A stretch of 33,378 bases of DNA from Methanobacteriota archaeon (GTDB lineage Archaea > Thermoplasmatota > Thermoplasmata > UBA10834 > DTMW01). Below are positions 8,196 to 15,817 of the stretch, in pieces (the stretch's first letter is position 1; each line of letters starts with the position of its first letter). The stretch is from positions 1-33,378 of the forward strand of contig DSAX01000065.1 of the NCBI GenBank assembly GCA_011046235.1, written 5' to 3'. The notes below the pieces were generated by a model. It ran no database searches. It had not been told where the DNA came from and worked only from the letters and a program-made list of their open reading frames with translations. Made by a program: the position numbers and the translations under genes.

Positions 8196-8951
8196 ATGTT
8201 GGGCAAGGAGATGCGCCTCAGGCGCATAATTGACGAGAAGACGGGAAACCTGCTGATCGTCCCAATGGATCATGGAGTATCACTGGGACCGGTCCAGGGA
8301 ATCAGCACGATTCAGGACAGCGTGAGAAAGGCGGGAGCCGGCGGAGCGACCTGTGTAGTCCTCCACAAGGGAATCGCTTCCCTGATGGATCGGGACAGTA
8401 TTGGTGACCTGGGACTGATAATGCACGTGTCAGCGAGCACATCCCTATCCTCAGACGCAAATACGAAGGTGCTGGTCGGAGGGGTGTACGATGCCATCCG
8501 GCTGGGAGCAGACGCGGTTTCTATTCATGTGAATCTCGGCGGGGCGAACGAGCCGGAGATGTTGGAGGATCTCGGTGAAATATCTTCCGAGTGCGCGGAG
8601 TCCGGCATGCCTCTCCTGGCGATGATGTACCCGCGGGGAGAGAATGTGGCAAACCAATTCGATCCACATGCCGTGATGCACTGCGCCAGGGTTGGTGCGG
8701 AACTCGGAGCGGATATCATAAAGACCAACTACACGGGCGATATCGAGTCCTTCAAGAAGGTCGTCTCGGGATGCGCTGTCCCGGTCGTGATAGCGGGCGG
8801 TCCGAAAATGGAGTCAGAAGAGGCACTGCTGACAATGGTACGAGATGCCATGACCGCAGGCGCAAGAGGCATATCGATCGGCAGGAACGTGTTCCAGCAC
8901 AAGGACATCGCCGGAATAACGAGGAAGCTTGCGGATATCGTTTTCTCGTGA
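8196..8951 (+). CDS. aroA': 2-amino-3,7-dideoxy-D-threo-hept-6-ulosonate (ADH) synthase
   Basis: First step of the archaeal shikimate entry route. It condenses a 6-deoxy-5-ketofructose phosphate with L-aspartate semialdehyde and replaces DAHP synthase. The 251-residue protein is a TIM-barrel of the DhnA/FbaB aldolase family. D25 (PMDHG), Y145 (MMYPRG) and K176 (DIIKTNYTGD) keep the same spacing as D33, Y153 and the Schiff-base K184 of the M. jannaschii enzyme MJ0400 (numbers from memory). It is the first gene of a long operon, followed after 48 bases by DHQ synthase II, its pathway partner. The aldolase that makes the deoxyketofructose phosphate is not in the window. The symbol is informal, to separate it from EPSP synthase. 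Confidence 0.93.
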   Translation: MLGKEMRLRRIIDEKTGNLLIVPMDHGVSLGPVQGISTIQDSVRKAGAGGATCVVLHKGIASLMDRDSIGDLGLIMHVSASTSLSSDANTKVLVGGVYDAIRLGADAVSIHVNLGGANEPEMLEDLGEISSECAESGMPLLAMMYPRGENVANQFDPHAVMHCARVGAELGADIIKTNYTGDIESFKKVVSGCAVPVVIAGGPKMESEEALLTMVRDAMTAGARGISIGRNVFQHKDIAGITRKLADIVFS

Positions 8952-8999
8952 CGGAAGATCGTTGCGTCCGGGACTCCGAAAATAAGGGGGAATAGGCAA

Positions 9000-10028
9000 T
9001 TGGAGAAGGCAATTTGGATTGACGCTAGCGGCCATTCGAAGCCGGAGGAGAGGAAGAGGCTCATACTCACTGCGCTGGAGAGCGGCTTCGGCCATATAGT
9101 GGTCTCTCCCGACGATACGCAGAGCAACAAGTACGGAAGATTCCACATGGTCATATCCGATGGCGACGAGTTCCTGCTGGATGGAGAGACGATCGGCAGG
9201 TCCGTTGTCATTACGAGCAAAATGGACGAGAAGCGCGCTAGGGACCTCGCTGGGAAATACGAGATTGTGGCAATCGAGGCCGCTGACTGGAAGGTGATTC
9301 CGCTCGAAAACCTAATCGTCCATTTCGCCAAATCCGAGTCGAGACTGTTCGTGCGGTCGGACAGCGTGGACGAATCGAAACTGTTCCTAGAGACGATGGA
9401 AAGGGGAGCGGACGGAATCATCTTTGTGCCTACCAGCATCGAGGATGTGAAGAGGATGAGCGACCTTCTCAGCCGACAGCTGCCGAAACAGGAACTGGCA
9501 GAAGGAGCCATCAAGCAGATAAGACACCTCGGCCTCGGTGACAGGGTATGTGTCGATACCTGCTCCCTGCTGAGCATCGGCGAGGGGATGCTGATCGGCA
9601 GCTCCTCCTCAGGTATGTTCCTCATTCACTCGGAGACATATGAATCGGAATATGTCGCGTCCAGGCCGTTCAGGGTCAATGCCGGTGCAGTGCATGCGTA
9701 TATACTGCTCCCAGACGGTTCGACGAAGTACCTCAGCGAGCTAAAGAGCGGGGATGAAGTACTGGTCGTTGATTTCAAGGGGAATTCCCGGCCAGCGGTG
9801 GTCGGGAGGGTCAAGATCGAGAGGCGGCCTCTGCTGCTCATAGAGGCCGAGGTGAGCGGACAGCTATACTCGACGATCGTGCAGAACGCGGAGACCATAC
9901 GCCTGGTGGCGGGGGAAACCGCGAAGTCGGTGACAGAACTGATGCCCGGAGACAGGGTAATGATCAGAGTCGAGGCCGGCGGACGGCACTTCGGAAGCTC
10001 GGTCGAGGAAACGATTCGGGAGAAGTAG
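9000..10028 (+). CDS. aroB': 3-dehydroquinate synthase II
   Basis: Oxidatively deaminates and cyclises ADH to 3-dehydroquinate with NAD, the archaeal replacement for AroB. The 342 residues match the usual ~320-360. The C-terminal half contains the family-typical blocks SIGEGMLIGSSSSGMFLIHSE and RPFRVNAGAVHAY, followed by YLSEL and GDEVLVVD. The chosen start is a TTG at 9000, with GGGGG ending 9 bases upstream; no ATG fits the family N-terminus (MEKAIWIDA). The stop abuts the ATG of the next gene with no gap, so coupling is likely. Confidence 0.93.
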   Translation: MEKAIWIDASGHSKPEERKRLILTALESGFGHIVVSPDDTQSNKYGRFHMVISDGDEFLLDGETIGRSVVITSKMDEKRARDLAGKYEIVAIEAADWKVIPLENLIVHFAKSESRLFVRSDSVDESKLFLETMERGADGIIFVPTSIEDVKRMSDLLSRQLPKQELAEGAIKQIRHLGLGDRVCVDTCSLLSIGEGMLIGSSSSGMFLIHSETYESEYVASRPFRVNAGAVHAYILLPDGSTKYLSELKSGDEVLVVDFKGNSRPAVVGRVKIERRPLLLIEAEVSGQLYSTIVQNAETIRLVAGETAKSVTELMPGDRVMIRVEAGGRHFGSSVEETIREK

Positions 10029-11510
10029 ATGACGAAGATTTGCGTCCCCATTGCGGGAGACGACATGCTGAGTGCACTCGAATTGGCACATAAGGCAATC
10101 GCTGGAGGCGCAGACCTGGTCGAGATCAGAGCGGATCTCATTCCCGGAGCAACGCCCGACTCCATCGGACAGATGTTCGGGACAGTTCTCGGAAGATCGG
10201 TGATCACGCTGAGGAGCAGGAGCGAGGGGGGGGGATCCGATCTGATCGGAAACGAGAGGTCTTCCTGGATCCGAGCTGCTTTGGAGCTGCCAGCCGCATA
10301 CATCGACCTAGAAATTGACACAGATTCTGGACTGATTCCGGAGGCGAAAAGACTGGAAAAGAAGATCATAGTCTCAAAGCATTTCTTCGACGAATGGGAT
10401 GAAGGACTTGTTTCGGATTATCTCACCAGATGCTGCGAAGACGGATCGATTGGAAAGGTCGCTGCAAGAGTCGAAAGCGTCGTTGATGCAATTGACCTGC
10501 TGAAGCTCATACCAAAGATCGGTTACGACAACCACGCACTGATGGCCATGGGAACAGGAGCGGAAATAACGAGGGCGATCGCAAATGCCGTTGGATCGAG
10601 TGTGGTCTTCTGCGCCCTCGATTCCGGAAAACAGGTCGCGCCCGGTCAGCTCGACCTGCGCTCTCAGAAACGCGTTACCGGTGATAACAGCGTCATCGTT
10701 GGGCTCATCGGACACCCGCTTCACCATTCCCTTTCACCGGTCATGCATAACGCGGCTTTCGACGCGCTCGGAATACCTGGCATATACCTGCCATTCGATA
10801 TCCCGAATCCCGAAATGGTAGATTCCTTTCTCAGGGACTGTGCGGACCTGAAGCTGCGGGGTATGAATGTCACGATCCCGTATAAGGAGGTGGCATTCCG
10901 GTCGGTCGATGAGATCGAAGGAGACGCTCAGAGGGTTGGGGCGATCAACACAATAGTAATCGACGGCCAAGGCGGACTTCATGGATACAACACCGATATA
11001 TTCGGCTTCTCGGAAGCGGTCCGTATCTCGGGTTTTGACCCGTCGGGCAAGCGAACTCTGATTGTAGGAGCTGGAGGCGCTGCGAGGGCGGCCGTCCTCG
11101 CTCTCGACAAGCTCGGTGCGGAGATATCAATAGCAAACCGCACGCCGGAGAGGGCGGTATCGCTGATTTCGGATATCGAGGTAAATGCAAGGACGATCGC
11201 TATTGCCGATCTGACAGACTCGGAACCGTTCAGCTTCATAGTCAACGCGACGCCTGTAGGAATGACTGGCTTCGGCGGTTCTGCGGCAATACCAGGCGAG
11301 CTCGTGGCCGAAGCGGAGGCGGTGATGGACATGATATATAATCCGCTGGAGACGAGGCTCATATCCGACGCAAGGAGCCATGGAAAACAGGCGATTTCCG
11401 GACTGGATATGCTACTGTTCCAGGGAGCGAAGGCCTTCGAGCTCTGGACAGGAAAACGGGCGCCTATAGATATTATGAGGGAGGCGCTTAAGAAGGAGGT
11501 CTCGGGATGA
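10029..11510 (+). CDS. aroDE: Bifunctional 3-dehydroquinate dehydratase / shikimate dehydrogenase
   Basis: A single 493-residue frame carries two steps of the shikimate pathway. Residues ~1-220 are a type I 3-dehydroquinate dehydratase, with H118 (SKHFF) and Schiff-base K143 (IGKVAARVES). Residues ~225-490 are an NADP-dependent shikimate dehydrogenase: GLIGHPLHHSLSPVMHN substrate motif, NVTIPYKE with the catalytic Lys, YNTDIFGF, the nucleotide loop GAGGAARA and a C-terminal GLDMLLFQGA. No frameshift or stop lies between the halves, so it is a real fusion, comparable in order to the plant DHD-SDH enzymes. It overlaps aroK by 4 bases (ATGA). Confidence 0.95.
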   Translation: MTKICVPIAGDDMLSALELAHKAIAGGADLVEIRADLIPGATPDSIGQMFGTVLGRSVITLRSRSEGGGSDLIGNERSSWIRAALELPAAYIDLEIDTDSGLIPEAKRLEKKIIVSKHFFDEWDEGLVSDYLTRCCEDGSIGKVAARVESVVDAIDLLKLIPKIGYDNHALMAMGTGAEITRAIANAVGSSVVFCALDSGKQVAPGQLDLRSQKRVTGDNSVIVGLIGHPLHHSLSPVMHNAAFDALGIPGIYLPFDIPNPEMVDSFLRDCADLKLRGMNVTIPYKEVAFRSVDEIEGDAQRVGAINTIVIDGQGGLHGYNTDIFGFSEAVRISGFDPSGKRTLIVGAGGAARAAVLALDKLGAEISIANRTPERAVSLISDIEVNARTIAIADLTDSEPFSFIVNATPVGMTGFGGSAAIPGELVAEAEAVMDMIYNPLETRLISDARSHGKQAISGLDMLLFQGAKAFELWTGKRAPIDIMREALKKEVSG

Positions 11511-12385
11511 GACGTGGAAAAGCCTCCTGCAAGGGAGCGGTTACAGTCATGAACGCGATTCCGACAGGGATCGGATCTGCCTTGGGCATAACTCTTCAGA
11601 CGGATGCCGAGGTCGATATCGAGGACGGGGATTGCTCGATAGAAACCGATATCTGCGAGAAGGACGAGAACGACCTGCTCGCACGCGAATGCGTATACGG
11701 TGTATTCGAAAGGGCGGGAATTTCTGTTCCGCGGGTCACTGTGCGGACAAGATCATCGATTCCCATTTCACGAGGGCTGAAGAGCAGCAGCGCTGCGGCA
11801 AACGCAGTTGCCCTGGCAACGGCAAGAGGGCTGGGCATCGAACTGGAGGCCTTCGAGATAATCAAAATCGGCGTCGAGGCGGCCAAGAGAGCAAAAGTCA
11901 CGGTGACCGGGGCGCTTGACGATGCCTCAGCATGCTACTTCGGAGGAATCGTCGTGACTGACAACCTGGATATGAAGATCATAAAGAGGGACAAACTGGA
12001 GAACGAGGATCTCTGGATCATCCTGCACGTTCCGCAGGAGAAGATAAGGAAAAGCGGTCTTTCATCTTCGACCTTCTCCTCGGTAATCGAAAGATTCGCC
12101 GATGTTCAGAAGCTCGTTGACGAGGGACGGTACTTCGAAGCCCTGACATTGAACGGTGAGCTTTGCTCCGAAGCCCTGGGGCTGGATACAGACACAGCGC
12201 ACAAAGCACTGGACACGGGTGCCATCGCCGCAGGTCTTACGGGAACCGGTCCCGCAACCGCGATAATATGCGGTCAAGAATCCTTTGACGACGTCATGTC
12301 GGCGATCATGCATGATGGTTCCGACATAATCGTCGCAGAGCCAAACCTGACCCCGGCTCCGGAGGTGAGACAACGGCACTTCTGA
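11507..12385 (+). CDS. aroK: Shikimate kinase, archaeal GHMP type
   Basis: Phosphorylates shikimate at O3 with ATP. At 292 residues it is the archaeal GHMP-superfamily form, unrelated to bacterial AroK. The ATP motif PISRGLKSSSAAANAVALA is at about residues 85-103. A second glycine-rich block, GLTGTGPATAIICG, lies near residue 245. The ATG at 11507 overlaps the aroDE stop as ATGA and has GGAGGT 6 bases upstream. The 3' end contains a strong GGAGGTGA ribosome-binding site (12361-12368) for the next gene, whose start codon is unusual. Confidence 0.93.
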   Translation: MRRGKASCKGAVTVMNAIPTGIGSALGITLQTDAEVDIEDGDCSIETDICEKDENDLLARECVYGVFERAGISVPRVTVRTRSSIPISRGLKSSSAAANAVALATARGLGIELEAFEIIKIGVEAAKRAKVTVTGALDDASACYFGGIVVTDNLDMKIIKRDKLENEDLWIILHVPQEKIRKSGLSSSTFSSVIERFADVQKLVDEGRYFEALTLNGELCSEALGLDTDTAHKALDTGAIAAGLTGTGPATAIICGQESFDDVMSAIMHDGSDIIVAEPNLTPAPEVRQRHF

Positions 12386-13647
12386 TCTCGCACAGCTCAT
12401 TATCCGGGGAGATAGATGCCTCCCCTTCGAAAAGCTATACACACCGTGCAATTATCCTCGGAGCTCTATCGGGAGAGAAATTCCGGATCCAGAATCCCCT
12501 TATTTCGGATGATACGGCGTCAACCATGGCAGCTCTATCGATGATGGGAGCTACTATCGAGAGGACGAGCGATGCTATCATAATAGAACTGAAGGAACTC
12601 ATGGCACCCCTGGGAATCGTCGATGTTGGTAATTCCGGCACTACGTTACGACTCATATCGGGAACGGCGGCCCTGATTTCCGGAGAGACAGGATTGACGG
12701 GCGACGAGAGCATCAGGAAGAGACCGATCAAACCGTTGCTGAACGCTCTCAGGGAGCTCGGTGCGTCATGTAAAGGCACGGGCCCAGACGAATTGCCGCC
12801 TGTGAGCATCAGAGGCCCGATGACTGGGACCCAGGCGCATCTGCCAGGGGACGTCAGCTCGCAGTTCATCTCCTCTTTGCTGCTATCGTGTCCAATCAAG
12901 GAATCGGATACCGATCTGGAAATTACAGGCGAGCGGAAATCAAAGTCATATGTCGACGTGACTCTTCACATGCTCAGGGTGCTGGGAATAGAGATAGATG
13001 AGAGGGATAACGGATATCGGATCGGAGGCGGGCAGATACCGAAAGGAAAGGGATACGAAATTCCGGGCGACTTCTCGTCGGCATCGTTCCCCCTGGTCGG
13101 CGCTGCGATAACAGGCGGATCCGTAGTCATCAAAGGTCTGGATCCGAATATTCCGCAGGGCGATTCTCTGGTCATCGACGCCCTTGAGACATATGGTGCC
13201 GACATAACCTGCAGAAAGGGGTCCGTAATCTGCAGCGGCGCCAAGAAGACGCCATTCGAATTCGATGTCTCACATTCACCGGATCTGTTCCCTGTCCTTG
13301 CCGTGCTGGCTTCGACGGCTGAGGGTGAATCGACTCTGCTCGGTGGAGAACACCTGAAGTTCAAGGAAAGCGACAGGATATCGACGACGGTATCCATGCT
13401 CAATGATATGGGCGTCCATGCCGAAAGCAGAGGTGACGGATGTATAGTGTTCGGCACTGGCAGGATCAAAGGCGGTACTGTGAGCACCAAGGGAGATCAC
13501 AGGATAATGATGGCGGCGACAATTGCGGGGTTGGCCTCCGAGGAGGGTGTTAAAATGGATGACGATAATTCATATGCTGTTTCATACCCGAGTTTCCTGG
13601 ATGATATTCGCTCACTGGGAGGAGACGCGAAGGAGGTGACCGATTGA
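12382..13647 (+). CDS. aroA: EPSP synthase (3-phosphoshikimate 1-carboxyvinyltransferase), non-AUG start
   Basis: Transfers enolpyruvate from PEP to shikimate-3-phosphate. The first in-frame ATG (12526) would remove the conserved ASPSKSYTHRA motif, including the essential Lys, so translation must begin earlier. The frame is open back to 12316 with no ATG, GTG or TTG. Two starts are possible. CTG at 12382 overlaps the aroK stop as CTGA, matching the other junctions of this operon (421 residues). ACG at 12373 sits 4 bases after a perfect GGAGGTGA, the same spacing as in aroC. I list CTG. Other motifs: NSGTTLRLI near residue 80, ERKSKSYVDVT, EHLKFKESDRI and KGDHRIMMA. The gene is otherwise full-length and overlaps aroC by 4 bases. 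Confidence 0.88.
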   Translation: MISHSSLSGEIDASPSKSYTHRAIILGALSGEKFRIQNPLISDDTASTMAALSMMGATIERTSDAIIIELKELMAPLGIVDVGNSGTTLRLISGTAALISGETGLTGDESIRKRPIKPLLNALRELGASCKGTGPDELPPVSIRGPMTGTQAHLPGDVSSQFISSLLLSCPIKESDTDLEITGERKSKSYVDVTLHMLRVLGIEIDERDNGYRIGGGQIPKGKGYEIPGDFSSASFPLVGAAITGGSVVIKGLDPNIPQGDSLVIDALETYGADITCRKGSVICSGAKKTPFEFDVSHSPDLFPVLAVLASTAEGESTLLGGEHLKFKESDRISTTVSMLNDMGVHAESRGDGCIVFGTGRIKGGTVSTKGDHRIMMAATIAGLASEEGVKMDDDNSYAVSYPSFLDDIRSLGGDAKEVTD

Positions 13648-14720
13648 ACTCATTCGGACAGATCTACAGGACGACCATATTCGGCGCCAGCCATGACTTG
13701 GCAATTGGCTGCGCAGTTGACGGATGCCCCCCCGGGGTCAGAATCTTGAAAGAGGAGATACAGAAGCAACTTGACAGGAGACGCCCTGGAGGATCGGACT
13801 TGAGCTCCCCCAGAAAGGAAAAGGACAGGATCGAGGTGCTCTCCGGCCTGCTGGATGGAAAGACTACCGGTGGACCCATTGCCGCAATAGTGCGGAACAA
13901 GGACGTCCAGCCGAGTGCATACGAGGCTTTCAGGAATGTCCCGAGGCCTGGTCATGCTGACTTCACCGCTTCAGTGAAGTACAAAGGACATCAGGACATC
14001 CGTGGCGGGGGCACCTTCTCCGGAAGGATGACCATTCCGATAGTCATCTCCGGATCGATCGCATCCCAGGTCATGAAGCCGAACGGCATTCGAATAGCCG
14101 CGCACAGCCTGAGGATCGGAAGGGTATGGGCGAAATCCAATCCGCCGGTTCCGAACATCGAGAGAATTGCCAGAAAAAACTCAGTCGCCTGCGCAGACCC
14201 AACAGTCGCGAAGCTCATGAAGGAGGAGATCCTCGACGCGAAGCGAGAGAAGGACAGCGTCGGCGGAATAATCGAATGCATAATGACCGGGCTCCCAGTG
14301 GGCGTCGGTGAGCCTTTTTTCGATTCGGTTGAGGGAGTGCTATCTCATCTTCTCTTTTCAATTCCAGCAGTTAAGGGGATAGAGTTCGGTGCAGGATTTC
14401 AGGTCGCGGAGATGAGGGGCAGCGAGAACAACGACGCCTTCGACATCCGAAACGGTAAGATCATCACAAGAACTAACAACGCCGGTGGCATTCTGGGAGG
14501 GATTTCGAACGGAATGCCAGTGATTCTAAGGGTTGCCGTCAAGCCCACCCCTTCGATTGGAAAATCCCAGCGCAGTATAAACTTGAAGGAAAAGAAGGTA
14601 ACAGATTTGGAGATAGCGGGAAGGCACGACCCATGCATCGTACCAAGGGCGGTTCCAGTTGTAGAATCGGCAGTCGCCATGGGAATCTTGGATCTCATGT
14701 TAGTGGGGGGCATACTCTGA
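13644..14720 (+). CDS. aroC: Chorismate synthase
   Basis: Converts EPSP to chorismate using reduced FMN. The 358 residues are of normal length. It starts at TTG 13644, overlapping the aroA stop as TTGA, with AGGAGGTGA ending 4 bases upstream. The catalytic histidines are present: H17 in FGASHD and the one in RPGHADF. The family signature 1 normally reads FGESHG; here E is A and G is D, an unusual double change right beside H17. Other blocks are intact: the glycine-rich RGGGTFSGR, NNAGGILGGISNG and GRHDPCIVPRAVPV. It overlaps the next gene by 4 bases. Confidence 0.94.
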   Translation: MNSFGQIYRTTIFGASHDLAIGCAVDGCPPGVRILKEEIQKQLDRRRPGGSDLSSPRKEKDRIEVLSGLLDGKTTGGPIAAIVRNKDVQPSAYEAFRNVPRPGHADFTASVKYKGHQDIRGGGTFSGRMTIPIVISGSIASQVMKPNGIRIAAHSLRIGRVWAKSNPPVPNIERIARKNSVACADPTVAKLMKEEILDAKREKDSVGGIIECIMTGLPVGVGEPFFDSVEGVLSHLLFSIPAVKGIEFGAGFQVAEMRGSENNDAFDIRNGKIITRTNNAGGILGGISNGMPVILRVAVKPTPSIGKSQRSINLKEKKVTDLEIAGRHDPCIVPRAVPVVESAVAMGILDLMLVGGIL

Positions 14721-15817
14721 TCGAAGAGAATATTGAGGCGTTCAGGAGATACATATCTCAGATAGACTCGGAACTGCTCAGTTTGATTTCCGAGAGACTG
14801 TCAGTCGCAAGGCGAATAGGTTCAATGAAGTACGCATCTGGAAAGGAGATAAGAGACCCAGAGATTGAGAGAAGGAACCTTTCGGCCATTAAGGAACGAG
14901 CAAAGGCAATAGATGTGCCTCCGGAATTGGCCACAAGCTTATTCGAGAAACTGGTAGACGAATCCGTCCGGGAACAGAGGGCTCTCGATGAGCTGATTCC
15001 TAACCGGGGAATATCCGGTAACTGCGTCATATACGGCGGTGCTGGAGGTATGGGGCGCCTGTTTGCAGAGCTACTGCTATTCGAAGGATACGAGGTTGTG
15101 ATTGTAAGATCATCCGGAGCAATCCTCAGATACCCGGATTTCGAGAGTACTGCACTTCCGGATGAATGTGAGCTCTCAATAGTATCGGTTCCGATGTCAA
15201 TTACGGCCGATACGATAAGCAGAGCGGCAAATGAGCTGAAATGCAAACGAATATACGAGATATGTAGCATGAAAAATCATTTAAAGGAAACAATATCTAA
15301 TGTCAGAAAATACGGTGTGGAGGTTGTCAGCCTACATCCGATGTTTGGTCCAGAGATCCGGTCCTTCAAGGACAAGCCCGTGATATTCTGCGGGAGCAGT
15401 AATACGGCATTTAAAGAGGATCCAGTCTGGAAGGCGTTTGCCTCCAGGGATGCAAGGCTGATGACCGTAGATTTTGAGATCCACGATCGGTTGATGTCCT
15501 ACATTCTTCAGACGACGCATGCTCTGAACATAATGTATTTTACACTGTTATCGAATAGCGGATTCGATCTACTCGATATCGCTGATAGGGCGAGCCCTAT
15601 ATGCGAAAGACAGCTCGAAAACGCACGGGCAGTAGCTCGTCAGGATCCGCAACTGTACTTTGAGATTCAGAAGCTCAGTGGAGTTAGAAAGGGACTGATA
15701 TCGGAATTAGAACGGGCTTTCGCAGAACTCAAGAAGGCGCTTGAAGATGACTCTGGGGAGAGATTTGAAGCGCTCATGAATATCGGAAAGGAATATTTCA
15801 AAGGAGGAGGAGCATGA
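14717..15817 (+). CDS. tyrA: Chorismate mutase / prephenate dehydrogenase fusion, CTG start
   Basis: Converts chorismate to prephenate and then to 4-hydroxyphenylpyruvate for tyrosine. Residues ~1-90 are an AroQ mutase (ISQIDSELLSLISERLSVARRIG, EIRDPEIERR). Residues ~98-365 are the NAD-dependent dehydrogenase, with YGGAGGMGRLFAELL, SLHPMFGPEI with the catalytic His, and QTTHALN. The start is best read as CTG 14717: it overlaps the aroC stop as CTGA, GGGGGG lies 6 bases upstream, and the protein begins MIEE like single-domain archaeal mutases. The only upstream ATG (14633) would add 28 residues unlike the family and overlap aroC by 88 bases; the next ATG would cut into the mutase. 366 residues. 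Confidence 0.9.
   Translation: MIEENIEAFRRYISQIDSELLSLISERLSVARRIGSMKYASGKEIRDPEIERRNLSAIKERAKAIDVPPELATSLFEKLVDESVREQRALDELIPNRGISGNCVIYGGAGGMGRLFAELLLFEGYEVVIVRSSGAILRYPDFESTALPDECELSIVSVPMSITADTISRAANELKCKRIYEICSMKNHLKETISNVRKYGVEVVSLHPMFGPEIRSFKDKPVIFCGSSNTAFKEDPVWKAFASRDARLMTVDFEIHDRLMSYILQTTHALNIMYFTLLSNSGFDLLDIADRASPICERQLENARAVARQDPQLYFEIQKLSGVRKGLISELERAFAELKKALEDDSGERFEALMNIGKEYFKGGGA

Noticed and set aside
12526-13647. EPSP synthase starting at ATG 12526
   Set aside because: It would delete the conserved PSKS active-site motif that is encoded in frame just upstream.
14633-14716. N-terminal extension of tyrA from ATG 14633
   Set aside because: It is a Gly/Ser/His-rich sequence read out of frame through the end of aroC and unlike any AroQ N-terminus.
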